A stretch of DNA of 21,039 nucleotides from a virus. A model generated the notes under the pieces. That model was given only the letters and a program-made list of their open reading frames with translations, made no database searches and had not been told where the DNA came from. Each line of letters starts with the position of its first letter. Positions within the stretch are counted from its first letter, which is position 1. Made by a program: the position numbers and the translations under genes. Shown one piece after another: positions 7,701 through 14,931 of this stretch. The stretch lies in IMG/VR virus record IMGVR_UViG_3300030389_002233, positions 1 to 21,039 of that record; one strand, given 5' to 3'.

Positions 7701-7813
7701 AAAGCGCTGGGATCAGGTTGCGTGAGCTCGGCGCCTGTTAGTGGCTCAAGGAGCCCACCCGCCAAGCCGACCTGATTCGCCAGCGCCTCTGGAGCGTTGG
7801 GATCAATCGACAT
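4715..7813 (-). CDS. Large internal virion / DNA-ejection protein with LPD38-like region
   Basis: A 1032-residue protein. The N-terminal third is acidic and helical. At residues 398-416 it has the phrase NILLSSPITHIKNNAGN followed by small-residue-rich, membrane-prone helices. At about residues 605-725 it carries the pattern I recognise as LPD38 of large polyvalent phage proteins: LVRYFLPFFKTPYNAAKYA, ERSPLGL, then RRTGWQPYSIRVGDQYVSY and EPFSSVLGLAAD. Small-residue helices at about 668-690 may insert into membrane. It lies at the T7 gp16 position, last of the ejection proteins before the fibre, so a role in forming the DNA translocation conduit is likely. No lytic transglycosylase motif is apparent, unlike T7 gp16. 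A clear Shine-Dalgarno is lacking. It is unusually rich in CAGCTG, CTCGAG and GAGCTC. Confidence 0.78.
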   Translation of the reverse strand: MSIDPNAPEALANQVGLAGGLLEPLTGAELTQPDPSAFDFSQDPDSEFDLIAPIKTVEQDEIQLAMSGPISKALARAIGFDFSGTFAGAAKKIDDMQANRGNLDTSGRTDVEGEQLTFEDGVYAPYERGSVLPNLRAEGEMPNLRFDKPKLADEERAQMVIEGVDREVEIQPDGMLDDFRAVGSRGDEKIPDEGRVLSTIQAISSTYSGQINEAKRGEITTEATRQMADILGMDANKLSKAILGRKRGQVIQMTGPNGQPLGLAETMLASRDLLVTEIKYLDELAKKAETGTDEDALRFREQLELVTQLQLQIKGSQTEIARALGQFRIPARGGQAGAAAETRSADITTLLEEYGGSEDVRLMAKAYLEAGSVADRAAITRAGSKFKKFTDAFYEAWINILLSSPITHIKNNAGNILIMGAHVAETGMAATVGTARRAMGGEGGVYFGEVQAQLFGAMMAMQDAWSASGKAFATGEAPILGSKIDGQRGTRPVRAFSAEGFEAQGMAGVTADFLGNVFTLGRAPTKMLEFEDTFFKVVAQRMSLYQQAYRTARGEGLTGDALSSRIAEFVYDPPASALKEADAHAKYVTLQTDLDAAGKALNGVRKIPLVRYFLPFFKTPYNAAKYAMVERSPLGLYYGESARAIKRGKAPGASPADKAAADMARTRIYVGSATMMTVGMMAANGQITGAGPADPELKAALRRTGWQPYSIRVGDQYVSYAGAEPFSSVLGLAADAAELGMSSSLDGASWERALMAATGAVSYNMTNKTFLQGFANLVSTVNDPGRYANGTIESFQRSLVPRVLAQTEKLQDPLVRDARSVIDQLKSQVPWLSNTLPAKRNFWGQKVMLSPALGPDFLSPIYTSTIGPNPAAEGENAAQRAFDLDQMFITLRWGPGKHPDVYSQNGIKVGLKPKEIEQFHIYAGARSLEYIEQVVENDNFQRLFKIWNDEVSQPTTLMDVQVADKTLTPSTNAQEARELCIDMLQSAVTAARQQARKDLFNDPTFGPEIESASEDYIQLMQQKNDTIRDMMR

Positions 7814-7847
7814 TTTATCTGTTAATCCTACCTTTTGGAGGCGTTCA

Positions 7848-9245
7848 TTACAAGCCAGGGACCGTCAGGTTGATCTGGTCGTAGATGGGCTGCCATATCG
7901 CTGCACCAGCTGTCAGGGCTTGAGCTGCTATGGCGTCACTCTGCTTGAGCAGATCCTGATATTTATCCTGCTGTTTTGGATCGTTTTCGATCTCACGAGC
8001 TTCTGTGTAGACCTTGTGCAGATCCTCTTTGATATTGCCGATTTCCTGGGAATAGATCTGCAGCTCGCCAGTTTTGCCGTTTGGCAGCTTGACCATCACC
8101 TTGCGGTCGAAGTAGCCGCCAGGCTTCGCATCCCAATTCTCATCAACAATCTCAAAATTATCGGCCAGCTTATCGACCAGCGCCTGGGCCTCGTCAGGAC
8201 GATCAACAGCGATGCCGGCGCGCACGATGTCGCTCAGCTGCTCAGGCGATTTGTAGCCCTTGCGCTTGACCTTCTTCTTGGCTGTCGCGGGATCCTTGAG
8301 CCCTGGATCGACAACCTTGGGCTGGTTCTCTGGTATGACTGCAGCCTCGCCCGTCTCGATGGGCCGCTCTGAAAACTCTTTGAGGAAACCGACCAGGTCG
8401 GCCTGGGCCTCATCTGCGCCTTCATAGATCTTGGTCATCAGCTGATTTGTCGGCAGCTTGTCAGCCAGGAACTGTGCGCCCTTGACGACAGATCCGCCCA
8501 GCAGCGCAGCTGTACCAGCTGCAGCGGCGGTCTGTGTGAAGTCGAGCTCGCCTTGCTGGCCAGCTCCGATCTTCACATTCTGGCGCATGACATCATCAGC
8601 AGCGCCATAGGCGGCAGCCTCAAGCGAGGCTGCCGTGCCAGCGCTACGCTTGAGGACCTCTTTGAGCCCGGCCTTGGTTGCAGTCTTTACGCCTGTACGG
8701 CCGGCAACCCCGATCCCAAAAGTCCCGAGTCCCAGGTATGTGGATGGGTCTGTCAGCACCCCTGTCCAAAAGCGGCGGGTGCCGGACCAGCTGATCTGCT
8801 TTTGATCGTAAAGCTCCATCAGCTCGAACAGGGCAAAGCGCTCCATGCCGCCCTTTTCCATCTGGCTGGCCTTATAGCTGATGGTGCCCATCTGCGGGAG
8901 GTTGTAGTTAAACCAGCCCATGAACTCCATGCCCCACTTCGCGTAATCTTCGCGGGTCTTAGGCGGTTCCTGGCCCATCATCATGCCATACTGGCGATCA
9001 GCTTTGCCCTCACCACCAAAGGCATCGAAGACAACCTTGGAGGCAGCCTGGAACTGTGGGTCAGCAATCAGCTCGTCCTCGGTCGGTCCTGATGGCCTGC
9101 CAGGATCTGTGATGTCGTTGTCGTAGACATAGTCCACGTCAATCGGCATCTCGCTGTTCATAAAGTGTATCTGCTCGAACAGAGACTTGCCGCGCTGCGA
9201 ATGACGGGCAGCGACGAAGCGCTCGATGGGATCGTTCTCCTGCAT
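7848..9245 (-). CDS. Ejection-type internal virion protein with predicted C-terminal RelA/SpoT-like domain
   Basis: A 465-residue protein. Residues 1-150 are an unassigned N-terminal region. WTGVLTDPSTYLGLGTFGIG (160-179) and an Ala/Gly-rich hydrophobic stretch (about 239-261) look like the membrane-active segments of ejected podovirus proteins. After a Pro/Lys linker (about 300-328), residues 329-418 resemble a RelA/SpoT nucleotidyltransferase fold: LSDIVRAGIAVDRPDEA (338-353), GGYFDRKVMVKLPNG (376-390), GELQIYS (393-399) and LHKVYTEARE. D339 and E394 occupy the places of the two catalytic acids of RelA-type synthetases (DIRAVRI and EIQIRT). The segment before D339 is shorter than in canonical enzymes, so the ATP-binding part may be reduced. 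It starts in a TGATG overlap with the gp15-like gene. Fold resemblance is by eye; activity and target are unknown. Confidence 0.72.
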   Translation of the reverse strand: MQENDPIERFVAARHSQRGKSLFEQIHFMNSEMPIDVDYVYDNDITDPGRPSGPTEDELIADPQFQAASKVVFDAFGGEGKADRQYGMMMGQEPPKTREDYAKWGMEFMGWFNYNLPQMGTISYKASQMEKGGMERFALFELMELYDQKQISWSGTRRFWTGVLTDPSTYLGLGTFGIGVAGRTGVKTATKAGLKEVLKRSAGTAASLEAAAYGAADDVMRQNVKIGAGQQGELDFTQTAAAAGTAALLGGSVVKGAQFLADKLPTNQLMTKIYEGADEAQADLVGFLKEFSERPIETGEAAVIPENQPKVVDPGLKDPATAKKKVKRKGYKSPEQLSDIVRAGIAVDRPDEAQALVDKLADNFEIVDENWDAKPGGYFDRKVMVKLPNGKTGELQIYSQEIGNIKEDLHKVYTEAREIENDPKQQDKYQDLLKQSDAIAAQALTAGAAIWQPIYDQINLTVPGL

Positions 9246-11083
9246 CAGCCCCGCTCCTCTATACGTTTCAAGCGATCCTGGGTTGTGCCGCCGCCTCCTC
9301 CAGTTATGTAGGACTTCAGTTTTTCGAGCAGGCTTTCATTGCTGTCTGTCTCATTAGGGCCGCCCTCGCCCCTCTCTGCGTTGGTATCTACGGCTGGCTC
9401 CAAAGCCCTTTGTCTCTCGCGCACTGCCTCCTGGATTAGCAGCAGGGTCTCGAACTCAAGAGCTTTTTGCAGCGGCGTTAGTTTATTAGATTCCGAAACA
9501 AGGATCCCGGCGTTCACGAGATCAACCTCGCTCCAGGTATTGAACTTTTTAAGTTTTTGAGCGTTGCCTGGATTGGTTTCTGCGATCAGATCCAGGACGG
9601 TTGAGCTCGGCGCCAGGAAGGTCAGCGACTGCGTTTTGGCATCGTTGAACATCCGCATCACCATTTTAAAGGCTTCTTTCGGCTCAAGAAGATCCTCCCG
9701 GCCGGTGTCATGGACGAGCTGGTGATAGGTGTCTATGGCATCAGCTCGCAGTTGCCCCATGAACTGTGGATCGAACGAGGAGCCGAAGTTGACGTCGCTG
9801 TCACCGATGGCGCTCCGCAGCAGCTTGTTGACCCGCTTGATCTCCATAGCGCGCGGGGTCTTGTCCATCAGGCCGTTGCTGTAGGCGTTGAGGCTCAGGA
9901 AGTCCTGAAGCTGGATATCGCCGTTGGGCCCGATATGGGTCAGCGCATCAGCCATCAGCTGATCGATGTCTTCCTGGTTTTCAGCCTGATCCAGCCTTGC
10001 GTAGAAGCCAGCCAGCGTGACCGTGTTTGTGGCAGCTGCGTCCTGGCCCAGGATAGCTTTCTCGAGCGCCGTCACCTGGGTATCGGTCAGGGTCCGCTTG
10101 CCCTGGTGCTCGATGACATCAAGCATAGTCGGCATCGCGGCGCCCTCGACGCCTTCACGAGATTGGCGCACCTGGGTCATCAGCTGGGCGAAGTTGGTGT
10201 CCTGTGTCTTTTTTAGCTCTCGAGCTGCTTGTGCGTCAGCCTTGGCGGCTTCTTGGTTGGCTGCGCGCCGCAGCTGGATTGCCAGGGTGTTGGTGCGGTT
10301 GATGAGCTGCTCGCGCCTTTCGGGCTTCATGTTTGGGAACTGCTTTGGATCCTGCAGCGTAATCAAAAAACTCTCAGCATCTTCTGCTGAGCGCCGGATA
10401 GCCACGCCGTTGAGGATACTCTGTGCGCCCAGGAAGTCGATGCGCTGCTCTGCAGTCTGCCTTCTCGAAGCGATGTCTGTCGCCTTGATATAGCCAGCGT
10501 CAGCCATCTCCTCGAAGATGCCAGCAACCTGGGAGCCGTCAGCTGCTGTGCCGCCAAAAAGCTCGACCCTGGCCGCATGAGCATCAGCTCGGCCACCTGT
10601 TGCGATGGTGTTGATACGTTCATCGATGCGCGTGTCGAAGCTCGCCATGTTCTGATCGATGCCGCGAAGGCGCGCATCTTTGAAGATGGTGACGCTCTTG
10701 TTGAGCGTGGCTGTGGCTGCGCTGCCCTTGAAGCGGCGCTGCACGACAGGGTCCTTGATGCCGCTGGTGATGGTTGCGATAGCGGCCGTCGTCTCTTGCT
10801 CATAGAGCCTTGGGACATCCGCAGGATTTGTATTGAGCGCCTGGATCTCGACGTTCCGTAATTTTTCAGCCAGCTGGTTTTCTGCGTTCTTGAGCTGACC
10901 GGCGCGCTCTGCTTTCAGAGACTGCTCGTACCAGGTCGAACCGACCCTCGCCGCAGTTTGCCCCAAATTGGCAAAAGCCTGGCTTTCGGCAGCCAGGGCG
11001 CCAGCATTGGCTCTGACATTCAGCTGACGTGCAGAGACCTCGGTGGTCCGCTTGCCCTGGGATTGATAGGTTGGAACCCTCAT
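9245..11083 (-). CDS. Internal virion protein, T7 gp15-like
   Basis: A 612-residue, almost wholly helical protein rich in Ala, Gln, Glu and Arg. The N-terminus (MRVPTYQSQGKRTTEVSARQ) and the following helices (ALAAESQAFANLGQTAARVG, WYEQSLKAERAGQLKNAENQ) are typical of gp15-like ejection proteins that line the internal core and enter the cell envelope during infection. Position after gp13-like and gp14-like genes and before two further large ejection proteins agrees with the T7 order. The last 45 residues are polar with a Gly run (SYITGGGGGTTQDRLKRIEE). No enzyme motif is seen. ATG at 11083 overlaps the upstream stop as ATGA. Family call rests on order, size and composition more than on specific motifs. 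Confidence 0.8.
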   Translation of the reverse strand: MRVPTYQSQGKRTTEVSARQLNVRANAGALAAESQAFANLGQTAARVGSTWYEQSLKAERAGQLKNAENQLAEKLRNVEIQALNTNPADVPRLYEQETTAAIATITSGIKDPVVQRRFKGSAATATLNKSVTIFKDARLRGIDQNMASFDTRIDERINTIATGGRADAHAARVELFGGTAADGSQVAGIFEEMADAGYIKATDIASRRQTAEQRIDFLGAQSILNGVAIRRSAEDAESFLITLQDPKQFPNMKPERREQLINRTNTLAIQLRRAANQEAAKADAQAARELKKTQDTNFAQLMTQVRQSREGVEGAAMPTMLDVIEHQGKRTLTDTQVTALEKAILGQDAAATNTVTLAGFYARLDQAENQEDIDQLMADALTHIGPNGDIQLQDFLSLNAYSNGLMDKTPRAMEIKRVNKLLRSAIGDSDVNFGSSFDPQFMGQLRADAIDTYHQLVHDTGREDLLEPKEAFKMVMRMFNDAKTQSLTFLAPSSTVLDLIAETNPGNAQKLKKFNTWSEVDLVNAGILVSESNKLTPLQKALEFETLLLIQEAVRERQRALEPAVDTNAERGEGGPNETDSNESLLEKLKSYITGGGGGTTQDRLKRIEERG

Positions 11084-11586
11084 GCCGTTGCCCTGATATA
11101 GCCGATGTTAGACGCACCAGCCAGAAGGCTGCTGCCGGCATTGATCGCCCCTGCCCGACGAGCTGCCCGGCCATACATCTGATTGAGCTGGGATGACATC
11201 CTGGACTGAACCGCGCTCTCTCGAGCCTGGGCAGCCCCGATGCTGGCGTTGTAGTCAGCTATGGCCAGCTCCTCCTCGGCCTCGGTCGCGTTTGCCAGGG
11301 CGACCTTGAGCGGGGTGCCGGTGTCAGCCATCCAGCCATTATATCGATTAGCCTGGGCGGTAGCGTCCTGCAGCCGCTGAAAGTCGTTGCGGAACTTGAT
11401 GGCCTCAAGATCTGCCGCCAGCCGGATCTGCTCAGCTTGCTGGTCAGCAGCCTTGGCGTTGCGTTCATCGATCTGGCCGTTGAAGTTGTAAGCAGCTTGC
11501 TGCGTCTTGCCGACTTGATATTGACCGTAAGCCTCGGCTGCCGTGCCGGCTGCTGCTGCTGCAAAAAGTGCTGTTTCAATGCCCAT
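11080..11586 (-). CDS. Internal virion protein, T7 gp14-like
   Basis: A 168-residue protein with a small-residue hydrophobic N-terminus (ALFAAAAAGTAAEAYGQYQV), a central helical region (YNFNGQIDERNAKAADQQAE, then AIKFRNDFQRLQDATAQANR), and a Gly/Ala-rich end (RRAGAINAGSSLLAGASNIG). This is the usual appearance of gp14-like ejection proteins, which are proposed to make a pore in the outer membrane for genome entry. Its length is slightly below T7 gp14. It overlaps the preceding gp13-like gene by 11 bases and the following gp15-like gene by an ATGA, so the three are likely made in fixed proportion from one message. Confident for role class; exact pore function is inferred from the family. Confidence 0.82.
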   Translation of the reverse strand: MGIETALFAAAAAGTAAEAYGQYQVGKTQQAAYNFNGQIDERNAKAADQQAEQIRLAADLEAIKFRNDFQRLQDATAQANRYNGWMADTGTPLKVALANATEAEEELAIADYNASIGAAQARESAVQSRMSSQLNQMYGRAARRAGAINAGSSLLAGASNIGYIRATA

Positions 11587-12022
11587 TTGGGAACCACGCT
11601 ACCCTGTAATAATCTGCGCCCTCGGGGCCATAGCGGCGCATCAGCCCCTCATTTACAAAGCCGAAAAACTCTGCAAACCGCAGAGCGCTCGGCCAGTCTG
11701 CCCTGCAAACCCCCTGGATGCGCCATAGGTCGTTTTCCAGGGCACAGCGGCGCATAGCGCCCCTGCAATATTTGATGACCTTCCTGGGCTTTCTGTGAAT
11801 ATCCTGGCTACCGATAAACCAAACCTCGCCAGTGCCAGGCCACATATCCACAATGCCTGTGCAAAACAGAACCTCGCCGTCATCAATGGCCGTAAAGGCC
11901 CAGCCAGGCTGCTCGAGACGGTGAGCATATTGCATCATATATCCGAGACGCTCTGCGCCAGCGTTGAGCTGGCCGGCCATCAGCTGCTCGAGATGAGCTG
12001 CCTCGTAATCGATAGCGTTCAT
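11576..12022 (-). CDS. T7 gp13-like internal virion protein with GNAT-like fold
   Basis: A 148-residue protein. The middle reads GWAFTAIDDGEVLFCTGIVD, then GTGEVWFIGSQDI, then a basic helix and WPSALRFAEFFGFVNEGLMR. That sequence of self/environment-sensing strands, a central strand and a late helix with FGF is characteristic of acetyltransferase-like (GNAT) folds found in gp13-type internal virion proteins of podoviruses. In T7 gp13 the protein is needed for assembly of infectious particles and no acetyltransferase activity is known. The canonical acetyl-CoA pyrophosphate loop is not evident here. It starts in an ATGA overlap with tail tubular protein B and precedes gp14- and gp15-like genes, which supports the assignment. 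An actual acetyltransferase is the less likely alternative. Confidence 0.68.
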   Translation of the reverse strand: MNAIDYEAAHLEQLMAGQLNAGAERLGYMMQYAHRLEQPGWAFTAIDDGEVLFCTGIVDMWPGTGEVWFIGSQDIHRKPRKVIKYCRGAMRRCALENDLWRIQGVCRADWPSALRFAEFFGFVNEGLMRRYGPEGADYYRVAWFPNGH

Positions 12023-14292
12023 TGGTCGAATGTTATGAGACGCGGCATGATCGAGAGGATTGTCATGGGCATCGCCTGGGACTGCTGCACAACAATAAAT
12101 CCGTCAGTATCGAAGCCGCCTCGAAACTCGACCTCCTTGTCACCTGTAAAAAGCGGCAAAGCAGAATCCATCGCATCAGATGAGGATCTGAACGGTATCC
12201 GATCGAGCTCGCTAGTCGAGCTGCCGACCTCCACGCCCACTGTGCGAAACAGCCTCAGCGTGACCTCATGGATGCGTTTGGTCTTTGCCTGGGACGTGCC
12301 TTCTGTGCCGCCGGCATCGATCCGCATGGTTTGCAGTGTCGAGGTGTAGCCAAGGCCGATGTGTACGTTGGTAGCAGAAAAGTCGAGCGTGACCTGTCCG
12401 CTGCTCACCACCTTGTCGGGGTGGGTAGCGCCATTTGCCACGATGCGGACTGTCTGCCCCTCGAGGTGATCCAGGCCGCTGATCGTCGTTGCGGCTGACC
12501 CGCTATAGGTCAGCCCCGAGTCAACAAAGTAGGCGTCAAGTTTATTGTCTCCGAAATCAAATAAATTAAAATATTCAACATATCTTTTAGTCGCTCCACC
12601 GATTGTCCTCTTCACGATCAGATAGGTTTGATCCTCATCCAGGGCGCCAGGTATCGTTGCCACGCTCTCCACATGAGCGAAGCTGTCAGATCCAAAGCTG
12701 CCGCCAAGCAAGTGCTCATGCCAGGCAATCACGTTCTCCTCGCGCCTGTAAGTCATACCGACGAACTTACCGTTCTCCAGGACGCACCAGACGACGTTGT
12801 CGGGTTCCTGCTGCAGCGCCATCGACTTGATACCGCTGGTCGTTATGTGCTCGGCCAGGAGCGTCATATCGGGCGCCTGATAGCTGTCTGTGTTCAGGTC
12901 GAAGACCAGCTCGCGCAGCTTGCGCCTGGCGCGCTGCACAAACAGCGTGACATTGGCCACTTGGACCGGCTGGATGTTGGCGGACCCATAGGTTGCCTGG
13001 CGCTTGACGACTGTGTTGGTTGGGCTCAGCGGCGCGTTTTCTGAGCTGGTGACAACAAACTCGCCGCCCGAGGTGCCGACCAGCAGAACCCGGCCGCTTT
13101 GCAGATACCGAATGACGTTCACCTGGTTTGATCCGAGCGTGTATATCAGCGCATCAGCTGCACTGACGCCGGCTGTGAAATCCTCAAAACTGCCGCCTAC
13201 TGAGAAAAATATTGTCTGCGGCTGCTCCGTTGTTGAAGCGAAAACAAGGCGCTGCTCGTAGAATGTCACTGCAGCTGGGTAGCCGGTCGTCGCAGAAAAA
13301 GCGCCAAGGGCAAAACTGCTGTCTGCCACCAGGTCGCCTGAGATCGTCACGCTCGAGCCAGCTGCCTCGTTTGTCAGATCTGCCACCGGAGACAGCAACA
13401 TCGTGTCCTCGGTGACCTGGACGATGATGGCGCCGCTCTCGTTGTTGTTACTTGTGCCGGCGCCCGAGACAGAGATCTTCATGCCGACAGCAAACCCCTC
13501 GGTCAGGAAATTGCCGGCGCTGTCCTGTATCCGGTCATTATGTTCGAGCCCTGTCGAAGACGGGTCGCCCTCATGGAAGCTCAGCGTCGTCGCTGTGTAG
13601 CTCGGCGCCAGCTCAGCCCGGCCGTCAGCTGTCTCCTGGACGGCAGCGGTGACAGATGTAGCTGAGCTGAAACTGGCAACCTTGGCAAAGCCGTGATGCA
13701 GCTTGACCAGGCGCCCGACATCTGTGCTGGCGAAGGTGCTGGCGCTTGCGGTGATGGTCACAGTGCCGGTGCGAGCTGAGGCTGTCAGCGTGGTGCTGGT
13801 CAGGTTGTCGTCCTGGAACGGGCCACGCTGAAAGTCCACAGCCGTGATCGTCCAGGCTGTATGGCTGGTGCGCGTGATCTTCCTGGGCGCATGGTTGGGA
13901 TGGACGACATACATCACGTCCGCAGATTGCGTGAACTTAATGTCCTCGAGCTCGGTGTGAAGGTAGGGCGTCGTTACCTCGACCGGGCTGCCGCTCGATA
14001 CAACCGTGCCGCCATCCTTATGGATTCTAAAATGTTGATCGCCAAACTCCAGGATGTAGGCTTGCTCGGTGTTGAACTCGAAAGGTATCAGCCGGACGTT
14101 GTGGGCGCTATTTTTGACCTCTCTTATAAATATTGTGCCTGGTCGGCGGCTTGCGCCACCATGCGGATGAACAACAAAATTCTGAAGCGTTTTGCATCCG
14201 TTAAAATATTTGGCGACATCTGTGCGCCCATCGAGGCGGGGGCTCAGCTCACCGGCCGTGAAGTTGCTAAAGCTCGGGGATGCCTTGGCCAT
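12019..14292 (-). CDS. Tail tubular protein B / tail nozzle (T7 gp12-like)
   Basis: A 757-residue protein with the standard N-terminus of podovirus nozzle proteins: SFSNFTAGELSPRLDGRTDV, YFNGCKTLQNFVVHPHGGAS, RRPGTIFIRE, then IPFEFNTEQAYILEFGDQ. Further family hallmarks are FYEQRLVFASTTEQPQTIFF and the long beta-rich C-terminal half. It should form the hexameric distal tail tube below the gp11-like adaptor. Its ATG overlaps the stop of tail tubular protein A as TGATG, and the following gp13-like gene overlaps as ATGA. Length is close to T7 gp12. No insertion with a depolymerase or carbohydrate-binding motif was recognised. Confidence 0.92.
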   Translation of the reverse strand: MAKASPSFSNFTAGELSPRLDGRTDVAKYFNGCKTLQNFVVHPHGGASRRPGTIFIREVKNSAHNVRLIPFEFNTEQAYILEFGDQHFRIHKDGGTVVSSGSPVEVTTPYLHTELEDIKFTQSADVMYVVHPNHAPRKITRTSHTAWTITAVDFQRGPFQDDNLTSTTLTASARTGTVTITASASTFASTDVGRLVKLHHGFAKVASFSSATSVTAAVQETADGRAELAPSYTATTLSFHEGDPSSTGLEHNDRIQDSAGNFLTEGFAVGMKISVSGAGTSNNNESGAIIVQVTEDTMLLSPVADLTNEAAGSSVTISGDLVADSSFALGAFSATTGYPAAVTFYEQRLVFASTTEQPQTIFFSVGGSFEDFTAGVSAADALIYTLGSNQVNVIRYLQSGRVLLVGTSGGEFVVTSSENAPLSPTNTVVKRQATYGSANIQPVQVANVTLFVQRARRKLRELVFDLNTDSYQAPDMTLLAEHITTSGIKSMALQQEPDNVVWCVLENGKFVGMTYRREENVIAWHEHLLGGSFGSDSFAHVESVATIPGALDEDQTYLIVKRTIGGATKRYVEYFNLFDFGDNKLDAYFVDSGLTYSGSAATTISGLDHLEGQTVRIVANGATHPDKVVSSGQVTLDFSATNVHIGLGYTSTLQTMRIDAGGTEGTSQAKTKRIHEVTLRLFRTVGVEVGSSTSELDRIPFRSSSDAMDSALPLFTGDKEVEFRGGFDTDGFIVVQQSQAMPMTILSIMPRLITFDQ

Positions 14293-14882
14293 CAGAGTCT
14301 CGCATTGATAAATGTATCAGCCGAGAAGTTTTGCGAGATGCTGGTGTCCGAGGTGTTGATCTGGTTGTCCTCGGTCGCATCCACGAAGCGAGCCTCCTTG
14401 AGTTTCTCCTGGTAGAACACATTCATATTGGCGCCCAGGGTGGCGCTGCCGACCAAGGGATAAGCCAGGTCAGCTGCCAGGGCGGCTGCTATGGTCTCGA
14501 TCAGCAGCGTGTCATAAGCATTGGGATCTTCGATCCGGCCGACATATTTGAGATTGATCGTGCTTTCGTCTGTCAGGATCTTGCGGCCCTCGACGCGAAA
14601 AATAATGTCGGGATCATCGAGGCTGAGGACGCGCAGACAAAATGGATCTGTCGGCAATGAAAACTGATTTGCAAACTCGAAAGCCGGCGTGGCTGTGTCT
14701 GCTGCCAGGCTGGTGCGCTGGATCAGGCTGTTCCAGGGGTGAGCTCGAAACACATAGTCGCGGATAAAGTCATAACGCTGATTGCAGATCCGCGCAGCCT
14801 TGCTGTCTTCAGTCAGGCTGATGATGTTCGACGCACCGATCTGGTTCAGCGCTGAGTTACAGATATCGACGACTGATGCCAT
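14292..14882 (-). CDS. Tail tubular protein A / head-tail adaptor (T7 gp11-like)
   Basis: A 196-residue protein beginning MASVVDICNSALNQIGASNI, followed by DSKAARICNQRYDFIRDYVF and HPWNSL. This is the typical N-terminal pattern of gp11-like adaptors that sit under the portal and bind the nozzle. The later part (YVGRIEDPNAYDTLLIETIA, then FYQEKLKEARFVDA) also fits. It is the first gene after the terminator that closes the capsid-decoration segment, and its leader contains only an AGGGG ribosome site with no visible promoter, so it probably depends on terminator read-through or a distant promoter. The stop overlaps the nozzle gene start as TGATG. Confidence 0.9.
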   Translation of the reverse strand: MASVVDICNSALNQIGASNIISLTEDSKAARICNQRYDFIRDYVFRAHPWNSLIQRTSLAADTATPAFEFANQFSLPTDPFCLRVLSLDDPDIIFRVEGRKILTDESTINLKYVGRIEDPNAYDTLLIETIAAALAADLAYPLVGSATLGANMNVFYQEKLKEARFVDATEDNQINTSDTSISQNFSADTFINARL

Positions 14883-14902
14883 TCCAAGCCCCTATGAAAG
14901 AA

Positions 14903-14924
14903 GGGGGCAGCCTGGGCTGCCCCC
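14903..14924 (-). terminator. Intrinsic terminator between head and tail modules
   Basis: A near-perfect inverted repeat: GGGGGCAGC pairs with GCTGCCCCC around a four-base loop. On the minus strand it is followed by TTCTTTC, a moderate U-rich tract. It sits seven bases after the decoration gene's stop and 20 bases before tail tubular protein A. The stem is very stable and is the only terminator-like structure I noticed within this co-directional gene run. It would lower downstream transcription relative to capsid and decoration. The inverted repeat is seen directly; termination efficiency is inferred. Confidence 0.85.
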
Positions 14925-14931
14925 TCGTCGG

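Noticed and set aside
7797-9092. Plus-strand reading frames of 179 and 191 codons opposite the 465-residue gene.
   Set aside because: They are shadows of a well-supported minus-strand gene with recognisable protein motifs; their translations are Cys/His/Leu-rich without family features. The same applies to long plus-strand frames at 9710-10216, 11795-12349, 12628-13044, 13861-14415 and 18621-19202.
10363-10818. A second minus-strand frame of 151 codons inside the gp15-like gene.
   Set aside because: Its Ser/Arg-rich low-complexity translation is typical of an out-of-frame reading of GC-rich coding sequence, and no ribosome site or family motif supports it.
11576-12022. A true metabolic acetyltransferase.
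   Set aside because: The protein lies in the gp13 position of a T7-like ejection cluster and lacks an evident acetyl-CoA pyrophosphate-binding loop, so a structural internal virion role is more likely.
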